Shown here: positions 30,992 to 43,930 of the stretch, in pieces
Position numbering within the stretch: the stretch's first letter is position 1
How the letters are laid out: each line of letters begins with the position of its first letter
Assembly (NCBI GenBank): GCA_014526335.1
Contig: JACTAT010000286.1
Location: forward strand, 124,001-188,000
Direction: 5' to 3'
From: Chrysaora quinquecirrha
Lineage: Eukaryota > Cnidaria > Scyphozoa > Semaeostomeae > Pelagiidae
Length of the DNA: 64,000 nt
Program-made: the position numbers and the translations under genes
Notes under the pieces: model-generated
Seen by the model: the letters and a program-made list of their open reading frames with translations, nothing else
Told to the model about the DNA's origin: nothing
Database searches by the model: none

Positions 30992-32872
30992 CTTGAGTGG
31001 TAAGACGATTTGATCATGCTCTTGTGTCTTTCGTCATAGCAACCCATTTGCATCAGTATATAATTTATCCCATTCAAGGAGTCCTTTCGACTGGGTTTTG
31101 AACCGAATCTGTTCAATGTAAGGATTCGCGAAATCGTGGCATCATTGTGTTGTGCTTGCTTCAGATCGGTTGAGTCAAGTCGAAGATCATTTTCTGGTTT
31201 GATTTCTTCATTAGCTTGCAGCTTGATGTGATCTTCAGAGGCAGACAAAGTTGATACCCAAGTTGTACGATTTTCATTCTGACAAACAACAGCAAGAGCT
31301 GTAGCGTGAAAGGCTTCATTGGTTGCTTCGTGTGTACATTCGTGAATATATTTCTCAATGTCATGTGGCATTTGAGACAAGTTGTCCGCATCAGTATTGT
31401 GGTTACCTGGTCGATATCTGATATTAAAATTGAAATTTGAAAGGTCAGCGACCCAGCGATGTCCCGTAGCATTTAGCTTAGCTGATTTCATCACATACGT
31501 CAAAGGGTTGTTATTGGTGTAAACCGTAAAATATGGTGCATAAGATCTCAGAATTCGTCGCACACAGCCCACTTCAACGCCAAGAACTCCAATTTCCCTG
31601 AATGAAGGTGATAATTCTTTTCACTTGGTGACAGTGTTCTTGAAGCGTAGGAAATTACTCTCATGCAACCGTTCTGTCTTTGGTACAAAACTGACCCAAG
31701 TCCTTTGTTGCTGGTGTCTGTGTGTAAAACGTACAGAGCGTTGAAGTCAGGATAAGCCAGTATGGGGGGGGGGCTTATAAGACAATCAATAAATCTGTCT
31801 AAGGCAGATTGTTGAGCTTTTGACCAGACAATGAGTTGCCTTGAGGGTAATTGCCCTTTACCACAAGATTTCGAATTCACATGTTTTGTTGCACGGGTGG
31901 TTACGTTTTTGTTTGATGAGGATGCCTTTTGCAGTAGATCAAATAGCGGTGCAGCTAATTGTGAGAGATTCGTTATATATTTCCAGTAATAGTTTAACAA
32001 ACCGACGACTCGGCGTATGTCACCAACTGTTTTAGGGCTACAGTGCAGTAGTGCTTCTACGGCTTTAACATTTGCATTGTCAACTTGGTATCCTTCAGCT
32101 GATACAAGATGCCCCAGATATTTTACACTGTCGCTAAAAAGCTTGCATTTTTTCAGTTTTAATTTTATTCCCTTCTCTCGTAAGCGTTGCAGTACGATTT
32201 GTAAATGCTGTAGATGTGAATCAAAGTCTTTGCTAATTACTAATACATCATCCAAGTAAGGGATGCATATATCATCTCTTATTCCTTCAAGACACTGCTC
32301 CATAAACCTCTGAAAACCACCAGGGGCATTAGACAGACCAAAGGGTATTCGAACCCACTCATAAAGACCCCAAGGTGTGATAAATGCAGTGAGGTGACGA
32401 TGTTCTTCTTTTATAAAGCCTTGATGATATGCTTTTCCTTGGTCTAAAAGTGTAAATCATTTGTTACCTCCCAAACTAGCTAACGCATCTTTAACGCGAG
32501 GTAAAGGATGTCTGTCCGGGATTGTTCTTTTATTCAATTGTCTATAGTCTCACAAAGTCTTAGGCTACCATCTTTCTTTCGCACACATACGACGGGACTT
32601 GAGTAATTGGATCTAGATTTCGTGATAAATCCCTTATTTAACATATCTTCTATGTATTGTTTCACCTCAGGATACAAAGGTTTCGATATAGAGGTATACG
32701 TTTTCTGAACAGGTGTAGAATCAGACAAGTTAATCGGTAATTGTAAACTTTGATAAAGCATGACATAAGGGTTTATGAATTGACCAGTGTTTATTCTGGC
32801 AGTTTTTACTACAGTAACTTGATATTTTACAATTACTGCATACGCAAATTGCTGTTTCGATACTTTTACCAC
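30919..32872 (-). pseudogene. Reverse transcriptase and RNase H region of the Gypsy-type element
   Basis: 32872-32534 contains the RT entry segment (SSPVVCVRKKDGSLR). 32303-31548 has the active-site motif YLDDVLVIS, the thumb ([17 protein letters not shown]) and the start of RNase H ([15 protein letters not shown]). 31572-30919 continues with the RNase H/tether part (FTVYTNNNPLTYV, RYRPGNHNTDADNLS). At least two frame breaks occur, between 32534 and 32303 and near 31560. The YLDD core is intact but the polyprotein is not. Confidence 0.8.
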
Positions 32873-32892
32873 AAGAATGACACATTTTGGAG

Positions 32893-34361
32893 CTATTTCT
32901 TGGGGACTTTTCCTTGGCTACACAACGTCCCTCCTATGGACCCGCTTCTCATTTCCCTGTTGTCGTCTTCGCTGTTTGCAGCCGCGGCAAAATGCTCAGA
33001 AGACCCACAGATAAAAGAGTGGTCACACTCATCTTCTTTATTTTTAGCAATGCAATCTTCGCAGGCTGGGGTGTGTTTTGCCGGTTTCTTAGCTTCCCTG
33101 CCATTTTCTGTGTTAGCTTTAACAGCACCCTTCAATGCGTCGGCATCCACTTTTATCGCTTCTAGAGTGGCAAGCATGGGGTTGGGCTTATCCTTCTTAG
33201 ATACTGTTGCTTTCTGTTGTTGGCCTGTTACTTCAGCAACTATTGTCGGGCTAGATTTTAATGCTTTTTTTCGAGTCCCAAATTTGCTAATTCTTTCATT
33301 CTCTGTTGACAAAGCTGTGTTTACCTCTTTGATCAAAGTCTGATCCGAAACGTTTGGTGTTTGAAGGATAGGATGCATTCGATTCCCTATAGGGTCGTCT
33401 GACAATCCGTTTTCAATCGCATTGAGGAAAACATTTTGTATTGATCATATCTGATTTTGGAATCTTTCTCTTGACTTGCATTCAGTATTTGTTGTCTAAG
33501 TTTTAGGGCTCACATTAGAAATATTAAAGGTGTCTCGCTTTGCTGTTGAACTATATTCGTTAGTTCATGATAAAGTTTGCTTGCCGACTTCTCCCAATAG
33601 TGACTTCTCAGTATCTGAGTAAACTGGCCAAGGCTAAGGCGCTGAATACTTTCTAAATACGCTTTCAACTGCAAGCTTGGGGAAACTGCGTTTATAATTG
33701 TGTCAACAATTTCCCTCTCAGAATATCCTTTCTCAACAGTGCTTTGAATCTGTTTCGGAAGGCTGCTATACGACAACCGATTTTTTTCATTAGAAATTAC
33801 CCCAATTATTTTGAAATCTTTTATGCGAATGAGATTTTTCAGTGAGGTTCTGGCAATTATTGCTTCCGTTCCTGGTTGTTTAACCTCAGCAGTTTCAACA
33901 GATTTCTTTTAGAAATAGGAGTAGAAGACCTAAAATTTTTATCTTTTACTAAATGAAAACCCTGCTTAGCTTTTTCTATCTTCGTTTCTTGTTCTTTCAA
34001 ATCTAAACTTGTCTTCTAGATTTCGGATTTCTTGTTTCGCCTCCAAAATCTCCTTTTCAACTTCGGTGTCTGGTTCTGCTGTTTCCTCTTCTTCTTCGTC
34101 TATTGTGTTTTCCAGGGGCGGTGGATCTCCATTCATGAACAAAAGAATGTCTGCCAAATAATCCATAATTACCCTTTCTGCATTATCTGTACCTTCAAGT
34201 TTTTCGAGTTCATTTTCGACGTAATCTCGTATTCTTTTTATTTGATATATTCTAGGCTTGTCCTGTTCTGTTTCGAGTTTTAAATACTCAGCAAGTTCGA
34301 GCAATATTTCTTTTGATAATTCGTATAATTTTGTTTCAATTTTGAGCTGCACTCCTTCCAT
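32893..34361 (-). pseudogene. Gag-like region of the Gypsy-type element
   Basis: 34361-33966 starts MEGVQLKIETKLYELSKE and is a charged coiled segment. 33776-33510 is a helical capsid-like piece (SVEKG-type EKGYSEREIVDTIINAV, YLESIQRLSLGQFTQIL). 33405-32893 ends with a cysteine-histidine cluster (CEDCIAKNKEDECDHSFICGSSEHF) that could be the nucleocapsid zinc knuckle. The segments lie in different frames. The assignment rests on position upstream of RT and on general features. Confidence 0.55.
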
Positions 34362-34463
34362 ATCTCTAAGCTTGACAACTCAAACTCAAACAAAATTTCG
34401 CAATCACTTTAGGCCTGGGTGTTTCTGGAACCAACTTGAGAAAACTACCCTCTGCTACCAAGA

Positions 34464-34647
34464 TGTCAGGCCCTCGGATTTCAAAAATCAAAAGACACCA
34501 AAAGTTGAGATAACAAACAAATACGACTTAAATATCGCAGCGGAATATTACATATAGATCTTACATTTATGAATCTTTAATAGAACTACGGAAAAACTAA
34601 ACTGTCTTCTCGACAAGTCCAATCGTCTCCTGTACACTATCTGTACA
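34464..34647 (-). repeat. Putative 5' LTR of the Gypsy-type element
   Basis: It begins TGTCAGG and ends CTGTACA on the + strand (so TGTACAG...CCTGACA on the minus strand), immediately next to a primer-binding-like TTGGTAGCAG. The boundaries are guessed from TG...CA, because no second LTR is available for comparison. Confidence 0.3.
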
Positions 34648-34664
34648 CTAACTTTCATTTTCAT

Positions 34665-35110
34665 TTGGTTGATACCATGAATGATAACAAGGCTGACGTG
34701 CAGGACCAAGGAATGGCACTTAACATCTGAACAATAACCAGGCTTAGGAACGGGACCAAGGAATGGGACTGGAGATCATGAATAATTTCAGAACTAAGTA
34801 ATTGAAACAATAGTAAAGCTGAAAAACAGGACTAGAAGTTGGAGTTAAGACAAAGATTAATTCCAGGATTAAAGAACAGGATATAGGAGCGAGACTGAAG
34901 ACCATGAACAATTTTAGCACTAAGGAATGTGAAAAATAACAAAGTCAAGGAACTTGATTAATGAATTGAAGACCCTGAATAATTTCAGGACTAAAGAAGA
35001 GGATAAAGAAATGGGACGGAAGACCATGTATAATTTTTGGACTAAGGAACCGGACTGAAGACCATGACTAATTTCAATGAAATCATTGCGAAAATAAAAC
35101 AGATGTATTC
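34665..35110 (+). repeat. Degenerate 'accatgaataatttcaggactaagga' type repeat tract
   Basis: Phrases such as gaccatgaataattt, aggactaaggaacagga and aatgggact recur about every 55-65 bp with heavy divergence. The same phrase family recurs at 51428-51800. Here it lies just upstream of non-LTR ORF1, and there it lies just after the A-rich 3' tail of a non-LTR element. It could be a 5' UTR repeat of that family. Confidence 0.5.
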
Positions 35111-35365
35111 AGCATTGAAATCCTGTTATAATAGTGAAATTAGATTGTTTTTGGATACTAATTTCAAGCGCTGTGCGTTTTTTGTGTTTTGGCCTAACTT
35201 CATTACCTGAAGATGACCGGCAAGACAACAAAGTATCAAGATTATTTCAACAAGAAATTTGCGATGATTGAAGCAAACATGGTGACAAAATCCTGCATCG
35301 AACAGCCACACAATACAATTTATTTGCTAATTGAAATCCTGCATTGAAAAGCTACACAATACAAT

Positions 35366-35841
35366 CAAGCTACAGAATGAGAGGATTGATGTTTTAGAAG
35401 CAGAGGTAGCGGTGATGGAAAGTCTTGTAAGACTTTTGAAGGATTACATGGAAGAGCAAGACCGCTGCTTGTGTATTAGGATCAACGCCATTGAAAGTTG
35501 TCATGCCTGACACTGTTATTGACAGGGAACATAGAGTCGGAAAGCCTAAGACTGTGAATGGGAAGCAGATAAGGAGTATGATAGTCCGTTTTACAACATG
35601 GCGACACAGGACAATTGTATACCATGCAAGGAAGAATTCTAAAAAATATAAATAATGATTGGATCTCACAAAACCAAGATTGGAGAAGCTCGTCAGGCTA
35701 TCTAAGATTCAAGAAGACAGACAACTTGGGTTCGTATTTGGTCATATAAATTGCAGGCTGGTTGCCTTCATTAAAGGTAAATATTTCTATCCCAAAGATG
35801 AAGGTGATAATGAAGACAACACAATGGTGAGCAACAATTGA
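35366..35841 (+). pseudogene. ORF1-type fragment of a non-LTR retrotransposon
   Basis: The segments read EAEVAVMESLVRLLKDYMEE (coiled coil), then after a stop DTVIDREHRVGKPK and SMIVRFTTWRHRTIVYHARK, then LDLTKPRLEKLVRLSK and RLVAFIKGKYFYPKD. The 'DREHRVGK...I-V-R-F' pattern and the lysine-rich end are typical of the RNA-binding ORF1 protein of L1/CR1-like elements. Two to three stops interrupt it. The matching endonuclease fragment begins at 37507. Confidence 0.6.
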
Positions 35842-35844
35842 CGA

Positions 35845-37506
35845 TTTTCAGTATTCTGTACAAAAATTGCATAAAACAACTTTGCTAATTGCAATATTTT
35901 TCCATATTTTTAAGTTATATTGGTTTTGTGAATTTCACAAAGAATTGATAAAAAAAGAAAAAGAATTAGTTTTTCTTTAGCCAAAGAAAGAAAGATTAGT
36001 ATAGCAAAAGAATGAAAGAAAAAAAATACACAAATCGTAAGACTTTTATATTTAACATTTCAGCAAAAATCCTAGATATCTTCTAAGATTAAAACAGGTT
36101 CAAACTAACAAACAGAAGCTTAATTTTGCAGTACGTTTGTAGTGTATGCACCTTCCATGCTTTCCATTTTAATAAATTTTGAGAAAATATTCTTAAAAAC
36201 CCTTTCAAACAGACTAACTGAATGGCTACTGCATTTGCCTCATATCTTAAAAAAGTGTAACCTCAGGCATTAAAATTTTCTTGTTTTAATATCAAATGCT
36301 TGACCGATTAGCAAACAAATGGCAGAGAGTAAATCAGGCCTATACCCCAATACATCTTCAGCAACCTTTGCTTTGAAGGCAAATTATTTGTCATGCAAAA
36401 TTCACAACATTTAATTCAATTGGTTTGAAATCACACAGAACCTAGCATTTTATCATCCAATAATGGTTGGCTGATTTAAAAACAATTTACCAAAAACACA
36501 AACAGGCCCACAAAGGAAATGCTTAACATACTAAGTGATGGGGGCAATTGCTCCCATAGGCCCTTGTCCTACTCCATCCCTAGTTTAGTGCACCACAGTT
36601 AACAATTGCAATTTTTTCTTAAACTTCTGCATGATGATACATGCTAGATTTCTGTTAGGGACCTCCAGTAAAGAAAGCAGCCTGAGCACTGTCATAACAC
36701 AAGAAGCTGGGCCCCATGATTTAGAGTGATTTATTTTTTCCCCATCCCTGAAAAATCCTTAACAAAAACTTAAGCCTAACAATACTCTCTGACAACCTTT
36801 GACCTGAAAGAGAGAAAATTACAAATTCTAGCCCACTGTATATTAGCTTTATTTTATTCTGGAAAATCTATTTCCAACTTAAAACCACATATTCTACCTA
36901 TACATATACTTCTTTTTACATTCCGATGTTTCATGACTTTGGCAACACAGTTCTAGGCCAACCTTCTGTAAACGATTTTTAGTCGTCCTAGTAGACTAGG
37001 CCTCACCTTTGTCAGCGATTCTCATAGCCATTTCGAAGAGGAAACCTGTTAGGCCAATCAAAAGCAATAACTATATCACTATAACATGTAGGTAATCATC
37101 AGAATATTTTATTTCAGAACGATCCAAATCTTTTTTCCGAAGTGCCTAACAACTTACGACCAAGAAGTACTAAGAAGTAAGAAGGGGCAGGGCCAAGACC
37201 AATGCTGAAAGACATCCGCCATTACTCTATTCTCAACCTTGAACTGACAAATTTGGCGTTCAATCATAGATTCATTCAGAGACAACAGAACAATCGAGAT
37301 TAATGAGGGAGACAAAAGAACAATCGATTTCTCGCATTACAAAACATTACAATAGACAAACAATAATTTTTGCAATGCATCATCACGAACAATGAAACAA
37401 TGCTGAATTGGACAACACGAGACACGAAATGCTCCCCATCCATACTCCTCGCACTTCCCACAAGTCAAAAATTACATACAATGGGTTTCTAAGAGAATTT
37501 TTTTGA
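35845..37506. other. Non-coding stretch between ORF1 and endonuclease fragments
   Basis: AT-rich sequence in which I recognise no coding segment. It may be unrelated sequence inserted into, or lying between, two LINE fragments. Confidence 0.45.
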
Positions 37507-38760
37507 GTGATGAGGTGGAGACTAACCCCGAGCCCAGGTACTCTTCGTTTTTGTTGTCTGAATAGAAACAGTATTGCTATTCACAATTTCCAGAGAGTTT
37601 CATTAATTGGATCATATAACTCGGTTTATAATTATGACTTGATTGATATCATCAAGACTCACCTGGATAGCAGCGATGAAGACAGACTTGTATTAGTGGG
37701 CCATACATTTTTCAAGAGTAATCATCCACATAATGTAAACAGGGGTGGTGTTGGGCTATATGTTAAAGAGACTCTTTCTTCAAAAGAGAGGTCTGACCTT
37801 GTAACTCTTCCAGGATGCATTGTCTTTGAAATCCAAGCCAACAGAAAAAAAGTACTTTGTCGCCATAATTTTTAGAAGCCCAAGCCAAAACCAAATTGAA
37901 TTTGATGATTTCACCATGAACTTTTGATATCAAAAAAAAGCTGCTGAGAACCCTATCTGAGTCATTGTTAGTGGTAACTTCAAATGCAAATCTTCCCAGT
38001 GGTGGAATAACGAAATTGAAAATAATGAGGGTAAACAGTTGGAGCTTTGTCGTCTGATCTTGGTATTAAGCAACTGATTTCAGAATCCACTCATGTAATA
38101 GGCAAATCTAAATCCTGTATTGACTTGATTTTAACTGACCAAATCTTTTTATCGAAACTGGTGTCCATTCCTCACTACAAGAGCAATGTCATCACCAGAT
38201 CATATATGGGAAACTAGCTGTCTCTAACCTAGCACCACCCCTTACAGTAAAAGACTCTGGTATTATGACAAGGCTGAGGAGGTGGGCTTTAAGAAGAGTG
38301 TGGAAATGTAGAAATGGGAGGAATATTTGCAATCGAAGTCAAGTCCAAACGAGCAAGTTCAGCTACTCAATTAGGTCCTCTTGAATATTTCTTCTAATTT
38401 CAAATTAAATAACGTAAAAAAATCCGACCTTGCCAGGCACCATGAATAACAGGTGTGAGGAGTTCTATCTAGAAAAATAATGGTATGTATAGGAAATATG
38501 TGAGTAGGGGTCAACCTTGTGACAAGCTAGAGGAAATTAACAGCATGATATTGAAATGCTCAAAAATGATAGAGGATGCTAAGCAAAAGTACTCTATGAA
38601 AGCTGGTAAAGCTCTAGCAAAACCTAAAACGGGTCAAAAAACACATTGGTCGTTCTTCAGTTCTGTGCTAAAGAAAGCCCGCATTCCTATAATACCAACC
38701 CTATTGGAAAACGGAAAAGGCTCAAATATTTAATAGTCATTTCAGGCTTACCTTTAGAAT
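37507..38760 (+). pseudogene. Endonuclease (APE-type) fragment of a CR1/jockey-like retrotransposon
   Basis: 37507-37875 has the start of the endonuclease: NRNSIAIHNFQRVSLIGSYN, DIIKTHLDSS (degraded ETHLD motif), LVLVGHTFFKSNHPHN, NRGGVGLYVKE. Later pieces in other frames include FEIQANRKK, VSGNFKCKSS (normally GDFN) and SCIDLILTDQ. 38485-38733 is the linker before RT (GKALAKPKTGQKTHWSFFSS). Frameshifts and substitutions in both catalytic motifs show it is dead. The fragment stops about 80 residues before the reverse transcriptase. Confidence 0.7.
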
Positions 38761-40014
38761 ACAGGGCAATACATTGGTGTTGATTGTAGGCTACCTACAA
38801 CAAACAGAGTCATTTATATAATTTGAAACAATGCTCTTTTGTTGAATGACAATTGTATTCTGCCCAGGACAATATGTACTTAACACAGAATGACCTATTG
38901 TTTTTAGTCCCGCATTTATAGAAGATCAGCGGTCAGACGAGGTGGACGAGATTTCAGTGGCGACTTTGTTCTCATTTTAGTTGACACAGTCTTGGTTGTA
39001 ACAAGCTGAAAACAACACGGATATGTAGGACAAGAAAACAGCCTTAACTTGCATAGTTTAGAAATTATATTATACGGCAGTGAGGATGGAATTGGAGCTC
39101 GTTTTGTGAATGTTAGGCCAGCGCCATGTTGAATGTAGCGTTTTCAGGTGGTCCACAGAGTTCTTTGCTCACTGGTCATGGAGATAGAAGCGACAAATTT
39201 ACAAGGGATGGATGGCTTACGCAAGTACAGAACTACAGATTCAGGGTATTTGCAACTTTGGGATATTTAAAATGGCAGAGTAAAAGGTCTTCAAGACTCA
39301 ACCTGTAATTATTGTCCGTTGTCCGATGTTGTTCCAACAGCCTGAGTCGTTAGGCCTAACCACCCGGCTGCAAATTCTTGGTAGCAAGGGACTTAATAGT
39401 TGAAGCATGTAAGAAAAGTCGGGAATTTATGAGATTGTATGGGGAACCTCTTAGGGGAAACCCTTTTGTGCTATGATATTGATAATGAAATTTGTTCTGG
39501 TGTTTATAAAAAGCAATGTCAATAGGCCAATGTATCTAGGGAGAGTTGGACAGCAACTGCTGTTTCAAAAGAATAATTGCCTGGTTATTGAAGATTGAAA
39601 ACAGCCTTAATCCCACAACAAACATTCTTCCTCTATCAAAACATGGAAGACAGTCATAACACTTCATCAAAGATTTATCATGTATTCATTTCTCATTTTC
39701 CTTTTATTAACCTAATTTTTGATGGCTGGAGGGGGGGGGGTAAAAACCACCCCCATCCCAACCATACATTGTAGAATAAGTCCAAAAGCATAGGGCAAAA
39801 TGTGATAAAACCTCCTGACTTTCACATGAAAGATATTGGGAAAGATATTTTATTATTTCTGTTGTCATATATTTCATCATGTTACCTCCAGATAACCAAA
39901 TTTGGAGAAATGTCAACAAAAAACTAATCTTATAGCATAACATCCTTGAAACTTATAACATCCTGGAAACTAGTCCAAACTCAATAAACCATACATAAAT
40001 TGATTTTTCTTCAC
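38761..40014. other. Non-coding stretch
   Basis: No coding potential was recognised. A G12 tract (ggctggagggggggggggtaaaaaccaccccc, 39723-39752) can form a G/C hairpin. Confidence 0.45.
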
Positions 40015-41150
40015 AAGTGTTTATTAAAAGATGGGAAAACCTGCTGCCCAACAACAAACACTTCCCGTTTATTAAATGACGGGGAAAACCATTAACACTG
40101 CAAGCCTTTACTCCCAGCAAGCATTCCCCGTTTATGAAAAGATGGAAAGGCTACCCGTTATGTTACCCCCCAACTCAACGAATATCGCCCGTTTATTAAA
40201 GGACGGAAACAAAGCCTTTACCCCAAACAAACATTCCCCGGTTATTAAAAGATAGATAAGACACCCGTTATCCCTGAACGGATATTGCCCGTTTATTAAA
40301 GGACGGAAACAAAGCCTTTGCCCCCAACAAACATTCCCCGGTTATTAAAAGATAGATAAGACACCCGTTACCCCTCAACAGATATTACCCGTTTATTAAA
40401 GGATGGAAACAAAGCCTTTACTCCCAACAAACATTGCCTGTTTATTAAAAGATAGATAAGACACCCGTTACCCCTGAACGAATATTGCCCGTTTATTAAA
40501 GGACGGAAACAAAGCCTTTACCCCCAACAAGCATTCCCCGGTTATTAAAAGATAGATAAGACACCCGTTACCCCTCAACCGATATTACCCGTTTATTAAA
40601 GGATGGAAACAAAGCCTTTACCCCCAACAACCATTGCCCGTTTATTAAAAGATAGATAAGACACCTGTTACCCCTGAACGAATATTGCCCGTTTATTAAA
40701 GGACGGAAACAAAGCCTTTACCCCCAACAAACATTCCCCGGTTATTGAAAGATTGATAAGACACCCGTTTCCCCTCAACGGATATTACCCGTTTATTAAA
40801 GGACGGGAGCAAAGCCTTTACCCCCAACAAACATTCCCCGGTTATTAAAAGATAGATAAGACACCCGTTACCCCTGAATGAATATTGCCCGTTTATTAAA
40901 GGACGGAAACAAAGCCTTTACCCCCAACAAACATTCCCCGGTTATTAAAAGATAGATAAGACACCCGTTTCCCCTCAACGGATATTACCCCTTTATTAAT
41001 GGACGGGAGCAAAGCCTTTACCCCCAACAAACATTGCCCGTTTATTAAAAATGGAAAGAATACCCCTTACCCTTCAACGCATATTGTCCGTTTAAAAGGA
41101 CGGAAGCAAAGCCTTGACCCTTAACAAACATTGTCCGTTTATTAAAACTT
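40015..41150. repeat. ~100-bp satellite, about eleven copies
   Basis: CCCGTTTATTAAAGGA recurs at about 40188, 40288, 40388, 40488, 40588, 40688, 40788, 40888 and 40988, a period of almost exactly 100 bp. Each unit contains a related half (CCGGTTATTAAAAGATAGAT), so the array descends from a ~50-bp duplication. End copies (40015-40180, 41040-41150) are more diverged than central ones. Confidence 0.95.
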
Positions 41151-41154
41151 GGAA

Positions 41155-41460
41155 AAGGCTGTAGGTTGTAGGTTGTAGGCTGGTAAAATAGCATAGCTAG
41201 AGCTGTAGGTTGTTGGTTGTAGGCTGGCAAAAAAAACATAGCTACATAGCTATGCTGTGGTTGTAGGCTGTAGGTTGTAGGCTGTAGGTTGTAGGTTCGT
41301 AAAATAACATAGGTACATACATATGCTGTAGGCTGTAGGTCGTAGGTTTGCAAAATAACATAGCTACATAGCTATGCTTTTCATTGTGTGGTTGTAGGTG
41401 GTGGGTCGTAGGTTGATAAATAACATAGCTACAAAGCAATACTGTGTGTTCTAGTTGGAT
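41155..41460. repeat. GTAGGTT/GTAGGCT heptamer-like repeats with interspersed CATAGCTA blocks
   Basis: Runs of ctgtaggttgtaggctgtaggtt alternate with ataacatagctacatagctatg blocks. There are about four such pairs. The heptamer is not the TTAGGG telomere repeat of animals. Confidence 0.8.
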
Positions 41461-41634
41461 GACCAGAAAAAATTCAGTAAAGGTATGTCCTAGGTATTTC
41501 ATTAGGTTGGTGTAGTATTGCTTATAGCTATCTATATCATAACATTTATTTTCAATCGTGTCGGCCTAGCTATGCATAGCTATGCCACACACGAGTTCTG
41601 TGATACAAGTTATTTTTGTCAATGTGCATTCAGA

Positions 41635-41708
41635 TATATATATATATTATATATATATATAAATATATTTATATGATTTATATACATATATATATAAATC
41701 ATATAAAT
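41635..41708. repeat. AT-rich palindrome
   Basis: A TA microsatellite is followed by gatttatatacatatatatataaatc, which is nearly self-complementary and can form a hairpin. Confidence 0.7.
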
Positions 41709-43617
41709 CTGTGCTTATCTTAATGGTGATTAAATATTAACCCTCACTCTCTCTATAGACAGCAACCATAAAGACCTCAAGCCAGGAGAAATTCCTTCAT
41801 TGAATTTGCCAATAAAGAGCATCAGTATCAGAGAAACAGCCAGGTGCAGTATTCCATAGTATTCTATTGTTTGAAAACACATTGATTTTTGAAAATGTTG
41901 CCAAAGTGAACAAAATTTTTTAACAGTGAAATGCCCCTTGTTTTTATCAAAATAGAATTGTAAGTCTCTAATATAGGTATATATTTAAACTTTGTTATTT
42001 CCATTTTCCAGGTCACATCCAAGAGAATCTGCTAGTACAATTGCAAGAAAAAGAGCTGCAGCTTTAGAAGAAAATGTTGCACAAGAAGGACATTCACCTA
42101 CGTACAAGTCATTTGATGAGATGCTTGACTGAGTAACAAAGTTAAAGTTGAAGAAATGGAACATTTCATTTCACTTGCCGGAATATATAAAATTGATACA
42201 AGAAGACAACATAAATATAGTCCCTCTATTTACATTGTATGTTGAAAGAAGTTTTAAGTTTACGTTGCAGATGCAAGGATGGGCACTTCCTGAAAAGCAC
42301 AAAATATATGCTGAAAAAGGTAGGTCATTGCAATACACATCTATGTCATCTTTGTTGACAGAAGTAGAGGAATCATCAATTTGTACAGGTATCATTCCCA
42401 CTAAACAGGTTAATTTATCGAGTGCCATAATACAACACAGTGTTCCTAAGATATTTGATGTTCTTTCACAAACAACCTCATCACCACCAATATGCCAAAG
42501 TGAACATTATCGCTCAAGTAATTGTTGCATGCTAATTGAAGGACCTGGTCAGTGTCTTGAATGTAGCAAAGCAGAAAAACAGCAGAGAAAAGTTTTCAAA
42601 AGGAAAAGTGAGTCAATGCTTATTCAAGCAAAATGAAATGCTCCTGTCAGTCAAACTGCCCCAGGGCGGATCAAGTTAGCTCTGCAGCGAATCAGAAAAG
42701 AAAACAAAACACTGAAAGCTGAAATCACACAACTTCAAGCTGAAATGAAAGATCGTCTATCAAAGTCCATCAAGAGCGTAGTGATGACATAAATGAAATC
42801 ATGATGTCATGCCTTGAAAATTTTAAGACCATTTATGGAGCTGTTCTGGAAAGAACAACAAAATTATCTACAATCTTCAAAGAAAGGCATTCGGTATCAT
42901 CCACAAATTATGTATCTGATTTTGTTTAAATTTGGCAAGCAAATCACCTGCAGCCTACGATTAATTGCGTTATGATGAAAAGACAAAATCTGTAGTGTTG
43001 GCGTTGTCAAGCAAACACAGACTGCGTGACTATAAAAACTATATACGCCCTCAGCGTGGTTTTAATGAAGAAGTAATTAATGAAATGAAATAGAAAGTAG
43101 CAGAATTTTCAGAAGGTGAAAAGTATTGTGTCCTGCTTTTAGATGAGATGAAGAAACAAGAAAATTTAGTGTATTAATCGGGTATGTTGATCTTGGCGAC
43201 ATGGATCTTAATTATTCATCTCTTGCAATAATTGATGATATTGCATATTGTCCTGGTATTTCTTATCCAAAGTCTTGTGAACCCGTTCAAATTCTCTTTG
43301 GCTAATTTTGCAACTACAAATTTAACATCAAGTCAACTGTTTCCTCTTTTCTGGAAAGCTGTAGGAATTTTAGAGTTGCAGTGTGAATTGAAGGTCAGTA
43401 AAATATTCTGTGCTATCTGTACTGTATATACAGTAACATTCCACATATAAAAACAACTTCCTTGATTCCAGGCCATTGTTTTTGAAAAATACCCTATTGT
43501 TTTATCAATTATTTTCTGCAAAATTCAGGGTCTGAGTTTCTTAAAAAGATGTTTCTTATATTGTATTCGACATGATAGTCACCACTTATCATGACAAGCC
43601 TTTGGTATTTAGTAGGG

Positions 43618-43655
43618 CAACGTTTCGGGAGAGATCCCTCTCCCATCATCGGGCA
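43618..43655 (-). ncRNA. Hammerhead-ribozyme-like motif, left arm
   Basis: On the minus strand the sequence reads CCGATGA, a 7-bp stem with loop (gggagagggatctctccc), then CGAAAC. This is the core arrangement of hammerhead ribozymes except for C instead of T in CTGATGA. Penelope terminal repeats are known to carry hammerheads. Stem I was not resolved. Confidence 0.45.
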
Positions 43656-43930
43656 ATGAGAAATGTGGTTTCTTGCCTATTTATTGCAAAGGTCGGATCG
43701 AAAGGTGTGAAATTAACCGGACCTGCGAGGAAGCTCGGAATTTTTTGGCGCACAATTTCTAAAATTTGTGGCGCCAAAATTGCGTTCAGTGCAACTTTTG
43801 ATGTTATTCAACCAGATTTCTGGGATTGAGAATACCTGAATGCAAACTCGCATCACTTAGACAGTGTCAAAAACAGTGTCATATCTTCTCTCTCCAACAG
43901 AGCTCACGAGCAATCTTGATGATCTAGATA

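Larger units (their letters stand above)
29480..34647 (-). mobile_element. Decayed Gypsy-type LTR retrotransposon, 3' LTR not seen
   Basis: On the minus strand, gag-like, reverse transcriptase, RNase H and integrase pieces follow in the order expected of Metaviridae-type elements. A TTGGTAGCAG-like primer-binding sequence sits at about 34453-34463. The segment 34464-34647 (TGTCAGG...CTGTACA on the + strand) would fit a short 5' LTR. No second copy of it occurs near 29400-29560, where the coding region runs directly into the ISL2EU-like gene. The element is therefore truncated or recombined at its 3' end. Many stops and shifts make it inactive. Confidence 0.75.

Noticed and set aside
39126..39308. 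60-codon open frame
   Set aside because: No similarity, splice context or repeat support. It is probably chance.
40015..41150. CRISPR-like array
   Set aside because: The 100-bp unit repeats entirely, with no unique spacers, in a eukaryotic context. It is a satellite.
41635..41708. tRNA-like or ncRNA hairpin
   Set aside because: The fold is only alternating A/T. It lacks any tRNA box or conserved core.
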